From: Chamaelirium japonicum
Lineage: Eukaryota; Streptophyta; Magnoliopsida; Liliales; Melanthiaceae
NCBI GenBank assembly: GCA_947650365.1
Contig: OX393553.1
Location: forward strand, 67,199,716-67,263,715
Length of the DNA: 64,000 nt
Direction: 5' to 3'
This document shows positions 11,201-21,380 of the stretch, piece after piece. Each line of letters begins with the position of its first letter. The stretch's first letter is position 1. A program made the translations under genes and the position numbers. The notes under the pieces were generated by a model. It searched no databases. It was not told the DNA's origin and was given only the letters and a program-made list of their open reading frames with translations.

Positions 11201-12775
11201 CCGGGGGCAGGATGAACAAAATATCCGGGGTTCACATTTTGATAGTGTGTGTTTCATCTATATGTGAATTTAGAATTGTATGACTGTTCACATGATGATC
11301 TCGTGACGTTAAATGAATGTCTTATTTAGTTTGTTCTTTAATGCTGTAGAACATTGAATGGACTTTAGGTTAGATAACCTAGTGACAGTAGGAATTGCAT
11401 GTGAATATAGACTATTGATAGGTTTAGGTATCATTCTGCAAACATTGATCATACTAGAACTGCTAGATTATATCTTATTTTATTACGATTGGTCGTCTCA
11501 TATTATTATAGACTATTAGGATGTCACTAGCCATTAATTTGGCTAATCTCCCAATTTCCTATTGGGGGCTACTCTTTCCCACGAGTAGGCTCAGTTGCAG
11601 GTCCGGAGGCTCAGGAGTAGCAGTAGGATTCCAGAGGCGGAGTTAGAGTTGCAGTGTTACCTTTCGGCTTAGTATGTAAAGCTTGTAGTCTTTTCTCTTC
11701 AGACATTGTAATTGTATTGGAATAAGTGTTTTTATCGGTTAGTTAGTATTCTATGGTTGTAGTTGCAATGGTTCCAGCTGAATTCTTTTGGGTAGGCCTC
11801 TCCTCAAGGCCCTAAGCATAGGATAGATCATGATGAAAATATAAGTATATATAAATGACTAAATTGATTAACCTTGTAGATAGGAACCTTAGACTGGTGC
11901 ACCTGAGTGTTAGGGAGTGGGTGAGACTACTTGGCTAGCCGTAGGAGGCTTGAGCCTCGTGCTCCCTCAGATAGACTCCTGTCAGTATGTAGTGGCACCG
12001 ACAGGCCACACATACTGAGAGGATAGGACTTTTGAAGGTTGAGCTTGACTAGATAATATCTTCTCTTTGTTGATAATTTCTCTTTCTTTGCTTTTTAATA
12101 AAAATGTTTTTTGAAAAATCAAATTTAAAAGATTCCCCTCTTGTTTCTCTCTCCTTGTTTTTCATATTAGAGAGCGTAGAAGCCCTGTGAGAACCCAAAT
12201 TGGTATAGTTAAGTAACCAGACCCAGAACCCTCTTCTTTTTCTCACCTCACACCCCAGGGATCGGTCTTTAGATTTCTGGGGCGTGACACAAGATGAGGT
12301 TGTGAGCGGGACATGGGTGTTGGCTACTAAGAAGAGGGTGGTTTGTGCTGCGTCTTTCTTTCCGCTGTAAGTTGAAGAACCCTCTACAGGCGGAATTGTG
12401 GGCTTTGAAAGGAGCTTTTGTTGAGCTCCGACATAGACGTTGCGGGAGAGTGGCAATTCTGACAAGCGCATTGAGGGCGAGGGATGATTTAGTACCAGGT
12501 AAAGGGTGTTCAATGGATTTGTGCCCTATTATTAGGAATTGACTGATCGAATGGGATTAGCTCTAGGATGTGACGGTTAGATGGGTTCTGAGATTATCCA
12601 ACAAGGCAGCGCACTGGCTAGCGCTGGAGGCTCGGGTTTTGGGTCACGAATGTTACTGGGGGACTATGGTTCCTGATGTAGTATCTGTCCTGATACAGGA
12701 GGATTTTCATGTTATTATGTAATGGCCATCTCCGGATTACCAAATTATAAAAAATAAAAAAAAAGATGTTGGAGA
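8235..12775 (+). mobile_element. 5'-truncated LINE with RNase H remnant, split by a solo LTR
   Basis: The 3' part at 12290-12764 contains a frameshifted RNase H-like stretch (LKNPLQAELWALKGAFVEL at about 12375-12430, resembling the second beta strand/helix region of LINE RNase H domains) and ends in an A-rich tail (12748-12764). The 9-base sequence TGTTGGAGA follows the tail at 12767-12775 and also lies at 8235-8243, just left of the solo LTR. This fits a LINE target duplication, with the element beginning at 8244. The LTR inserted almost exactly at the LINE's 5' end. The RNase H assignment is an inference from a short stretch. Confidence 0.55.
8249..12289. mobile_element. Solo LTR, 4041 bp, with perfect 5-bp target duplication
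   Basis: Begins 'tgtaacacctgtgg' and ends 'ctggggcgtgaca'. It is flanked by CAAGA at 8244-8248 and at 12290-12294. TG...CA ends plus a 5-bp duplication mark an LTR insertion. No gag, protease or pol sequence lies between the ends and no internal LTR pair was seen, so it is a solo LTR, of a length and end type reminiscent of gypsy Tekay/Del elements. A TATA-like 'ctatatatg' near 9069 precedes a GC-rich stretch (9150-9520) that could be the transcript leader. Imperfect repeats of 'cgtccgaactcgga.t.ggacg' lie at 9737-10110. Open frames inside have no family resemblance. Confidence 0.75.
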
Positions 12776-13027
12776 GAGTTTCAAACTTTTTTAAACATTT
12801 TCCTAATTTTGATGTGCAATCCCCTACCTTTGGGGAAATAAGTGTTAGGTTCAGACAACAGATCAGTTTAAGGTGTAGGACAATCATAAGAGTATATCCA
12901 ACCTTTAATTAAATTTTTATTCAAATCTGAGTAAAAACTCAATATGATCCTAAGCACTCCAGTCACTACTCAAATTTGAGTAAACCCAATCTGATATAGG
13001 CACTCTAGCCCATTTATTAAGATTTTT

Positions 13028-13601
13028 TGTGATGACCAATATCCAATAGCCAAGAGCCAAGAGCCAAGACTCCTAAGGCGGGAATGTCAAGATGGATGAG
13101 GTGAGGTGAGGTGAGGTGAGGTGTACAAGGCCATGAGTTAGCCCCACATCGCCTAGAGAGAAGGAGATCTTGAGTTACTTATATAATTTTCCCTCCCAAA
13201 TATAGAAGACGCGTTTTAAAACCGTGTGCCGCTACGGAATTCGTAAGAACTCCGTAGTTAAGCGTGCTCGGGCGAATCTTGTGTGTTTGGGGCGGATGTT
13301 ACAAAATGGTATCAGAGCCGGTTCTCCTCGGGAGGGGGGGGGGGGGTGGATTGTGACGACCAAGATCCAATAGCCAAGAGCCAAGAGCCAAGAGCCAAGA
13401 CTCCTAAGCTACTTATATAATCTTCCCTCCCAAATATAGAAGACGCGTTTTAAAACCGTGCGCCGCTACGGAATTCATAAGAACTCCGTAGTTAAGCGTG
13501 CTCGGGCGAGAGTAGTACCAGGATGGGTGACCCCCTGGGAAGTTCTTGTGCGGGCAAGGGTAAAGCGGACAAAATCTTTTGTGTTTGGGACGGATGTTAT
13601 A
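13028..13601 (+). mobile_element. Cassandra-like TRIM with 5S rRNA-derived LTRs
   Basis: Two LTRs, 13028-13303 and 13352-13601, both begin 'tgtgatgacc/tgtgacgacc' and end 'cggatgttaca/ta'. Between them are a perfect initiator-tRNA-Met primer-binding site 'tggtatcagagcc' (13307-13319) and a G-rich polypurine tract ending 'ggggtggat'. Each LTR carries 5S rRNA-like sequence: 'agaactccgtagttaagcg' in both, and in LTR2 also the C-box-like 'ggatgggtgacc'. This arrangement defines Cassandra elements, which encode no protein. LTR1 has lost the 3' half of the 5S block; LTR2 has lost the 'gaggtgaggtg...' block. TTTTT flanks both sides. The element sits inside the MITE at 12890-13836. Confidence 0.88.
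13461..13558 (+). other. 5S rRNA-like sequence within a TRIM LTR
   Basis: From the GCCGCTACGG region through 'gaactccgtagttaagcg', 'gggcgagagtagtac' and 'ggatgggtgacc' to 'ctgggaagttcttgtg', this follows plant 5S rRNA, including A-box and C-box regions of the internal RNA polymerase III promoter. It lies inside LTR2 of the Cassandra-like element, so it is not a rDNA gene. Confidence 0.85.
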
Positions 13602-13836
13602 TTTTTTACTTAAATTTAAATAAAATTTAAAATAGGATGGCACGTTTATAAATAGGTAGGCATTGAGAGATGATCGTTAGAATTTGGTATTGGATTTGAA
13701 CCACCCTCGATTTGGTGAAAAATTTGAGTAAAACCCAGCTTGGTATAAGTCTGAGTAAAGGGTTGGAGCTGTTTGTTAGAAGATTTTACTCAGATTTGAA
13801 TATGAGTAACGATTTGAGTAAGGGCTGGAGATACCC

Positions 13837-14453
13837 TAAGATCCCTTTAAGAGAATGTCCTAAAATCATTTCATAAACCTGAAAATGTCCTCCCCTTTCC
13901 CCTGTTCTCTCTCGAGTAACGACAGTGAGCAGTAGCAACAATGGTGACCTCGGCCTCCTCCCACCCTCTGACACCTCCTCCTTCCTCCTCAACGGTGCGA
14001 GCAGCGGCGGTGCGAGTTGCAGCAGCGAAGGCGAGCAGCGGCGATGCAAGTCGCAGCTGCTTGCCGCCGCCGCCTTCGCCTCGGAGTCGGTGACGATGAG
14101 CAACGAAGGCGACTGGCGGGTGGCAAACGCGGTTCGATTAGGATTAGGTTTAGAATTAGGTCTAGTGTTCATCCCATGGCCTATAGATATTAGGTTTTAA
14201 GATTCGGTTTAGGTTTTAGGATTCGGTTTAGTTTAGAAAAGAGTGGTATGGAAATAAAAATTTGTAGCAGATTGAAGGATATTTTTATCCTTTTTCCTTT
14301 GGCTTAAACTGATCTCTTGTTTTGAACTGTTTACTAAGTCCTCTTTATCTTTCCTTAATTCTTTTAATCCTTATTTGATTTATTGTCTGGCCTTGATGTC
14401 GTGATTGCTTGGTTTAATGGGGTGCAATGTTGGAGAACTTGCTCAATGATAAG
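13837..14453. other. Unassigned DNA
   Basis: Mixed sequence with a GC-rich Ser/Ala-coding-like stretch at 13925-14110 that is open on both strands, which suggests composition rather than a gene. From 14110 to 14230 there are several 'ggttttaggattcggttta' repeats. No family recognised. Confidence 0.4.
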
Positions 14454-16517
14454 TGTTGGAATTGGATCCGCTTATCAGAGTCGCAGCGGAAGCAAAAGAA
14501 AGATCCGAAAATCATATGGTGTATGTTTCATTACAATTAATTCTACAAAACAACCTACATGCAAATCTATGATCTTAGCATATGTGCGGACACCCTAAAG
14601 GCATACTACGATATACGGAAGACATGCATGCATCTAGTTAGATGTTTAGAATTATCATACCTTATGGATCTATAATTCGGAGATGACGGAACGATAAAGA
14701 ACCGCACTTGAATCGCAAGGGAAACTGTCGGATAACACCTTGTCCTTTGCGAATTGAAGAATCCTCGAAATCCCGTCTCTGAGTGCAAGGATTACGAGCC
14801 GACGGAGGATTCCGTTGCGAAGACAATGGCTAACTGCGAGATCTCCTTCTTCTATTTCTCTCTTCTTCCTTCTCCTTCCTTCCTCTTTCTTCTCCCTTCT
14901 TCTTCCTCTCTTTTCCTTGGCCGAAACCACAAAGGAGGAGGCAAAAGGGGGGGTTCGGATTTTTGGAGGAGAGGGGGAAACTTAAGGCCGGCCCTCCCTC
15001 TCCCTATTCTCTTATAGGGACGGTCTCTCATTGCTTCAAGGAAGCTAGGGCCGGCCCTAGATAGATTAGGATACAGAGGGGCGATTTTTAGGGATTCCAA
15101 GTGTCTATCGTGAAGCCTGGACGAAAACACCATTCACGAAAAGTGGAAAACTAAAAGAGAGACTGAGTGAGGTGCGCTACTCGGAATCGAGTTCCGTCAG
15201 CGCCTATGAGCTCCTGAAATTATTCCGCTCATTCTAATATCCATATTTAATGTGTTCTGAGCTATATTTCAGTATTTACCAAAATACCCCTACGACCCAT
15301 AACACATATGAATTAGGTTCTTAGGCTCCGGGCTTGCGCTCCATCGCGCTACTTCACATCCAATGTATCCAACTAGGTCGGGGAACAATTCCTATACTCA
15401 ACGACAGGGTGGAACCTTCAGGGTTCGGGATCTCTAGCTCCAACCGGATCCCTGATTAATTGTTCCGGTGACACACCGAAAGTTCCGTTAATCAGCCCTA
15501 ATCCAATTAACCCGTGTAGCCACCTAGAGTGCGACGCGAGTTGAACTCTAGTGATGCTAAACTTATGTTACTCTCTCGTAACCCTGTTCTCTACTATACT
15601 CCGATAATCCTTAGTCCCTCCTATTACTGGTGCCATGATACGACTTGGGCGGTGGGGAGCACCGTCAGATCCCGATCAATCATCTGACTAGGGTTTGATG
15701 ACTTGTCATCTATAACACCACACACCTTCCGGTGCTATGCCTAGCATCCAACATCGTCAGTCATACTGACAACCACCAGGCCTGTGTGGAAAGATTGACT
15801 CATCAAAACGCACCCATCCAACACTGGACGTCGGATAACCTGTAGGGATTACATGTCACTTAAGCGCCAGCCGGGTAACCCAATGTACCGTGGTATTGGA
15901 GTATGGAAGGTCCGCACACGTTAGCACATTAAAGCACCACACAACTAGTTGGCCCAGTGAACATGGTCCTTTAGGGTTAAGGACAGATTATCTATAGTAG
16001 TAAGATGGTTTATGCACCAGTGTCTGAATCACTGAACTGTGTACCGTCTTGGTTCCTGTTCAACACGATCATCGTACTTGGTCAGGTGAATGGGAATTCC
16101 ATGTTCCCGTGGTGGAGACTTCACCACATCCTCTACCTGCCAACAGCTTGTTCTCGGTGAAGCGACCGGCATCACCTAAGCTGTGAACTAGTTCTAGGTC
16201 TACACAGAATTGGTCCACTGGGTCTCCCAAGCATGGATCCTCCATGCGCCTCAGTGGTCTACTGTGTTCCCTAGAGTCCTTTTATTATATGAGTATTATC
16301 ATATACCATAGTAGTATTCTAATTAAAGCAATAACCAAAGTCATCTTTATTAATGTTAATACAGAAAATCCATGCTAAGGACACACGAGCTACAACAATA
16401 AGCACTTGCATAGATCCTCTCCAACGATGGACTGAGGGGATGCCAAGTGCAAGCTAAGCTTTTGGGGGTGGCTCTAAAAGCATGTGTTCCACCGGTTCCT
16501 CACATTCCCTTTCAACA
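14454..16517. mobile_element. Solo LTR, 2064 bp
   Basis: Begins 'tgttggaattgg' and ends 'ccctttcaaca', so the two ends are short inverted repeats (TGTTG...CAACA). Flanking 5-mers are ATAAG (14449-14453) and ATAAA (16518-16522), one mismatch apart. No gag/pol coding sequence is inside. Orientation is uncertain. A pyrimidine-rich stretch at 14845-14915 gives spurious Ser/Leu-rich frames. Confidence 0.65.
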
Positions 16518-16859
16518 ATAAATTTACAAGCTACCCCTTGGACGATATTAAAAAGCCCATAAATACATAATAAAAGAATTTAAAACTTAATTTAAAATTT
16601 ATAAACAAGAAATTTGTAAACAATAACAAAAATTAATAAGAAATAACAAAAAAATATTTAAAAATAATACGATGGAATAAAAAAATATAATTTTGATACT
16701 CTGACCAAACGTTCATAATATTTGACTATTGGATATGTATTCCAACAATCATAATATTTGATCGTTGGATACGCATTCTAATCGAGCATGTCTTTTCACC
16801 AATGATCATGTTTCTTACCGTTGGGCAAGCATCCAACCCGGGACATCTTCTAACCAATG

Positions 16860-18200
16860 GTCATATGTTTTTCCTCCTATATATACATAGGTATTTCCAC
16901 ACTAGAAAATGACTATAGCCACGCACCCCTCTCGACCCACTCTTTTCCCTCAAAATTCTTGAGTGTTTTAAGATTCTTCACCATCATGTTGGACAATCGC
17001 TTGAAAGACTTGTTGTTTGACGACTCGGACAATGAGAAGGAAACGATGTTAGCTTGGGCTTCATGGCAAGAGCAATGTGACTAAAATGAGGCACTTCAAG
17101 AAGACAAGGCTATGTTCTAGAGCATACCACCATCTGGCGTAACCAACTAGCAGGCCACACCCAACTATTCAATGACTACTTTGCCAAAGGGTGTACTTAC
17201 AATTCTTCACAATTCCGGTGGAGATTTCGAATGTTGCATCCAGTATTCGACCGGATTTATAAAGCGGTGGTGCAGTTCGACGAATACTTTGCACAAAAGA
17301 GAGATGGTGTGTCGATTCTCGGATTATCGTCCCTATAAAAGGTTATCGTCACTATGAGAATGCTCACTTATGGATCAACAATATATCAACACGACGAGTA
17401 CATTCGAATCGAAGAGAGTACATTTATTGAGAGTTTAAAACAGGTTGTTAAAGTTGTGATCGCAGTTTTTTCGGATGAGTACCTACACAAATCGAACCTG
17501 ACTGATGTTGCACGCTTACTAACGCATGTGAAGACTCAATACTTTCTGGGGATACTCGATAGTATCGACTACATGCACTGACAATAGAAGAACTGTCCAG
17601 CGGCATAGAACTGTATGTTTACTGGTCACATATATGAACTGACCATTATACATGAAGCTGTAGCTAGCTATGATCTTTGGATTTGGCATTCATTCTTTGA
17701 GCTACTAGGATTGCACAACGACATCAACATTCTCAACTGATCCCCTATTTTTGTGGATCTTGCAAATGGATGTAAAGTACCGTGTAACTTCACCGTCAAT
17801 GACCACAACTACAACATGATCTACTATCTGGCAAACTAAATATACCCATTATGGTCAACGGTGGTGAAGATAATTCCATCACCGGTATCCATGAAGCAAA
17901 AGTACTTTGCAAAATATCAAGAGGTGGCTCGAAAAGACATTGAAAGAGCGTTCGAGGTATTACAAGCCCGGTTTGCAATAATACTGGGTGCAGCACGTTT
18001 CTAGGAATATGAGACACTAAATGACATCATGACAACATGTTTCATAATACACGATATGATAGTTGAAAATGAGCGAGATGAAGTCGTAGTAGATGAAGAG
18101 GAGCAAGTGATTCAACCCGTACCACTTTTCCGTGAAGTCATTCTAGCTCGAAAGCTCTTTCATCCTCAATATTGTTTGAATCTAGGGTAGAGGAAGAGGA
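16860..18200 (+). pseudogene. PIF/Harbinger transposase pseudogene
   Basis: The leader has a TATA-like 'cctatatatac' near 16877; the coding relic starts at the ATG near 16986 (MLDNRLKDLLFDDSDNE). Recognisable pieces in order include GILDSIDYMH (17550-17580), TGHIYELTIIHEAVASYDLW (about 17620-17680), HNDINIL, FTVNDHNYNM, STVVKIIPSP, MKQKYFAK, DIERAFEVLQARFAI and LNDIMTTCFIIHDMIVENER. These follow the DDE region and C-terminus of plant Harbinger transposases. Many in-frame stops and a few frameshifts (for example after the CMH motif) make it inactive. Function when intact: DNA cleavage and integration at TWA targets. Confidence 0.85.
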
Positions 18201-18484
18201 CGAAGCAGCCAAGGCAGAGCCATGGGTTTGGACCCTCTTCACCGAGTTCATCCTCAACACATAGCCCTCCACCCACTTAGGTTGGTGCCGAAGCTGGATC
18301 TAAGCATGCTCGAATATGAATGATCTTTTGTTGAAGTTAGATTTGTACAGTTCATTTGCTGCTTGGATCTACAAAGTTAAAAGAAGAAAAAATGTTGGTT
18401 AAAAAGCAAAATTAACCTTATCTTGTTCAGTGATGATGGATTTGTTTCGTGACTCAATTTGAGAGAGACATGCACAAAATTTAC

Positions 18485-18565
18485 GTACTGACACTCCAGC
18501 CCGACTGCATGTGGTTGTGATGTGCGTCGGGCCCACCGATCGACTGGTGAAGATCCAAACTCGCT
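18485..18565. mobile_element. Half copy of the fold-back element
   Basis: 'ccagcccgactgcatg', 'ggttgtgatgtgcgtcggg' and 'gaagatccaaactc' match the right arm of the fold-back family. The left arm is absent. It lies inside the Harbinger ORF1 relic. Confidence 0.6.
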
Positions 18566-18685
18566 GAAAAGTTTTCCTCCTCCGGTTCAATTGAATCGAA
18601 TCCCAATGGGAGACGGATGTCCATACATTAAGTCCGCTATATGCTATATATAGACGACATTACCTCTGGCTCTTAAGTCCCATCA

Positions 18686-18687
<2 letters not shown>

Positions 18688-18775
<88 letters not shown>

Positions 18776-18802
18776 ACACGCGCGCGAGCGCACACACACA
18801 CA
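18688..18802. repeat. (CT)n(CA)n compound microsatellite
   Basis: About 25 CT units followed by about 30 CA units with a few CG interruptions. Confidence 0.95.
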
Positions 18803-19207
18803 TCCAAAATGGAAGCTGAAGCGGTTCTCTTAAGTTTGCTTGGATGATCGACAATCGGTGCGCTAAAGAATTTTCATTACAATCGGACTCGAAATCTTTG
18901 TTGTTTATGTATAACTTGAAGACTCGAGGCCAAAACTTACTGTGCTTTTGGTTGGTACCTTGGATGGCGTCCATACTAATATTTAGCCATGCCGAGATCA
19001 ACATGATATCTTGTTTGATGTTGAAGTTATTGGTGTGTTGACATCCCTGCAACATAAGCCTGGGTTGCTTGGAGTTTGGAGAGGTCGGTCGTCAGTTACA
19101 ACTCCGGAGTCGTCGGTTGTGTTTCCGAATACGCCGAATATTGAGCATCGTTGTAGCCGGAGGAGCCTCTCGTCCCGCCATTTGAGCCACTATCAACTCT
19201 TGTGTAT

Positions 19208-21210
19208 CTGTAGACACACGAATTTCGTCTGACCCGGACCCGACTTACGTGTGCCAACGCGGATGCAAACCCAACGCGCACTTCGACTCGGACCCGACTT
19301 ACGAGTGCCAACGCGGATGCAAACCCGACTTGCACGCACCAGTGCGGACCCGGACCCGACTCGCACCCAGCAAAAGAGGAGCGGACCCCACACTTAAAGG
19401 GGGCCGGCCCCTACTAGGGACCGAACCCCATAGGGCCGGCCCCTACTAGGACCCGAACCCCATGGGGGGCCGGCCGGCCTTGCAAGGAAAAAGAAGAGAA
19501 AGGAAAGAAAAGAAAAGAAAGAAAAGAAAAGGAAAGAAAAGAAAAGGAAAGAAGAAAGAAAAGGAAAGAACTACCGCCATGCGCGGGGGGAGGTTGCGTA
19601 TGACGTCTGCTCACCCGCGGATCTGCGCCGATCCCTCGATCCGACGCACAAGAAGAAGCGCCGGATCGCCATCGATTTCGTGTGCAAAATCCAGCCATAA
19701 TAGCCCCGCCAGAAAAGGAAAACAAATAAATGTTATTCCCCTCATCAATGGATGAATAAATCCCGGGTAATTATGAGGGAGATATTAAAGGGATTTAAAA
19801 TTAAAACTTCCCATATCTCTCTCCCCTCCCCTTTGCCTATAAATAGAGGGGGTGGGGAAACGTTCAAGAGGTCGAAGATTGAAGACGAAGTGCGGGAGCT
19901 CTGCAGAAGAGGAGACGCTCCTTCATCGACCCAAGGCTTCACGAGGCACGGGCAAGCCTGTCCCTTCGGGTTCGGCTTAGTCCATTGAAAGCCCTCATCG
20001 ACGTGAAGACCCTTGCACACGAAGATCAAGACTTCGACTCCGTGCACGAAGAAGAAAAGCTCGGAGAAGAAGACCCTTCGACTCCGAAGACGCCATAAGC
20101 AAAGGCCGGAGAAGAAGCTCGGAGCGGCACTACCCCGTCGGCTCCAACAAATCCTCCACTCCGATCAAGCTCCAAAGCCCGGAGAAGAGAAACGAAGCGT
20201 CATCACCCCGTCGCCTTCGACAAACGTCTGCGCCATCCACGAAGAAGAAAGCCTGGAGCAGATCGCCTGAAGCGTCGCTACCCCCGTCGTCTTCATCAAC
20301 AAAAGTCGACGCTACAACCGTCGCACGGAGACCGTCGCTACCCCTGCCGTCTTCATCAACAAAAGCCAACGCCACAACCGTCACACGGAGATCGGTGCTA
20401 CCCCCACTATCTTCGAAAGTATTCTTTGATTCCGATCACGCCAAGGAAGCCCGGAGAAGAAGAGAAGTCCAGCCGACACCCAAACCGTCGAAGCGCCGGA
20501 GAAGTAGCCCACGTCGTTCGAAGAAGAAGACCGAGTTGACGCTGAAGCTAAAGCCAACGCAAGAAGCCAAAGCAAAGCCCCAGTAAAGCCTGCGCCAAAG
20601 CAACGCAAGTGCCAAAGCCAAGCGACTACGCCGGCCCCGAGCAAAAGCACCGCACGTTCTAGCCGATACGACGCGAAGTCCGGAAGAACGAAAGCATCGC
20701 AAGTCTCTCCCGGCTACATCCAAGCGCAAGTGCCGAAGCAAAGCAAAAGCCAGAGCCTCGCCGGAGCCAAGCTAAAGCCAAAAAGCCAAGGCCAAAGTCG
20801 ACGCCCAAAAGCACGATCGACACCGCGAACCGACAATCAAGGACGCCGAGGTCAAGCAAGGAGCGAGGAAGACACGAAGACCGAGGAACGAAGCTGAAGA
20901 CCCCCTAGTCGAGAAAGCACGAAGCACGGAAGGGACCGAAGAAACAACGGATATTCCTTAGCCTCTCCAAAACCCTCACCTTGTAAAGACCTCTATCCTG
21001 GGCAACTCCTTCAGAGCTCTCGCACGAACACCACGTGGAGACGCGGATCAAAGGGATACTCCAGAAGATCTTTTCCACAAATCCCCTGATCAAAACTCGC
21101 CGCAACCCGGACTCGCTACACCCGAGCCACCCGGGTCCCGGCCACACTTGTAATCTGGTTTTGCGCAATAAAGCCGACCCGTACCTTTTCCGCGCATACA
21201 GATTTCTAGC
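19208..21210 (+). mobile_element. 5' LTR of the gag-protease element
   Basis: The proposed start is 'tgtagacacacg' near 19208. It contains two ~75-bp tandem units sharing 'cggacccgacttacg' and 'gccaacgcggatgcaaaccc' (19245-19340), a GAAAAG-rich block (19480-19570), a TATA box 'tataaata' (19838-19845) and an R/U5-like end with 'caataaagccgacccg' near 21167 and 'cgcgcatacag' near 21205. A tRNA-primer-like 'cacgcccggtgggac' follows directly. It matches the minus-strand remnant at 1-960. No second, 3' LTR was found after the coding region, so the exact start is inferred. Confidence 0.6.
19838..19845 (+). promoter_or_regulatory. Putative LTR TATA box
   Basis: 'TATAAATA' in 'ttgcctataaatagaggggg'. 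It has a counterpart in the related LTR remnant at 505-530 on the minus strand, so it is conserved between copies. Confidence 0.55.
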
Positions 21211-21380
21211 ACGCCCGGTGGGACCTCTTCTCCTTTCATCCATACGGCTGAAGAAGCTACTTGAAGTTTGCAATGGCCGGAACAAACAACGATGCATTTG
21301 CTCCAAGCCTCTCGCCAATCGCCGAGTCTCCTCTACTCTGACACGGTGATCCAGTAAATCCAGAGGGTGATCCTCCCCCG

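Larger units (their letters stand above)
12890..13836. mobile_element. PIF/Harbinger-type MITE interrupted by a Cassandra-like TRIM
   Basis: Left end 'gagtatatccaacc' and right end 'ggctggagataccc' are inverted repeats. An inner inverted pair also matches: 'attcaaatctgagtaaaa' at about 12922 and 'ttttactcagatttgaat' at about 13784. The 3-base duplication TAA flanks both ends (12887-12889 and 13837-13839), as in Tourist/PIF-type insertions. Removing the TRIM and its duplication leaves about 370 bp. Confidence 0.75.
18399..19205 (-). pseudogene. PIF/Harbinger ORF1 (MYB/SANT-like) pseudogene
   Basis: On the minus strand, from about 19205 down, a Ser/Thr-rich leader (SETQPTTPEL) is followed by ISAWLNISMDAIQGTNQKHS..FW, the NSLAHR segment and IQAN, and further down by RKFCACLSQIESRNKS. 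This is the order of the MYB/SANT-like ORF1 partner that many plant PIF/Harbinger elements carry beside the transposase. It is split by a CT/CA microsatellite (18688-18802) and half a fold-back copy (18485-18565). It points towards the transposase pseudogene, so both are probably parts of one dead autonomous element. The LTR element starting near 19208 truncates its 5' side. Confidence 0.72.

Noticed and set aside
13307..13319. Primer-binding site of a full-length copia element
   Set aside because: The site is real but lies between two 250-276-bp LTRs with only ~50 bases between them, so it belongs to the Cassandra-like TRIM.
13461..13558. 5S rRNA gene
   Set aside because: The 5S similarity is bounded by LTR sequence and repeated in three TRIM LTRs; it is a Cassandra-type LTR component, not rDNA.
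13925..14200. Ser/Ala-rich small open frame
   Set aside because: Open on both strands, low complexity, no start context or conserved motif.
20381..20859. Leu/Gly/Ala-rich frames on the minus strand
   Set aside because: They are the reverse of the Lys/Pro/Ala-rich LTR leader of the gag-protease element; no independent gene.
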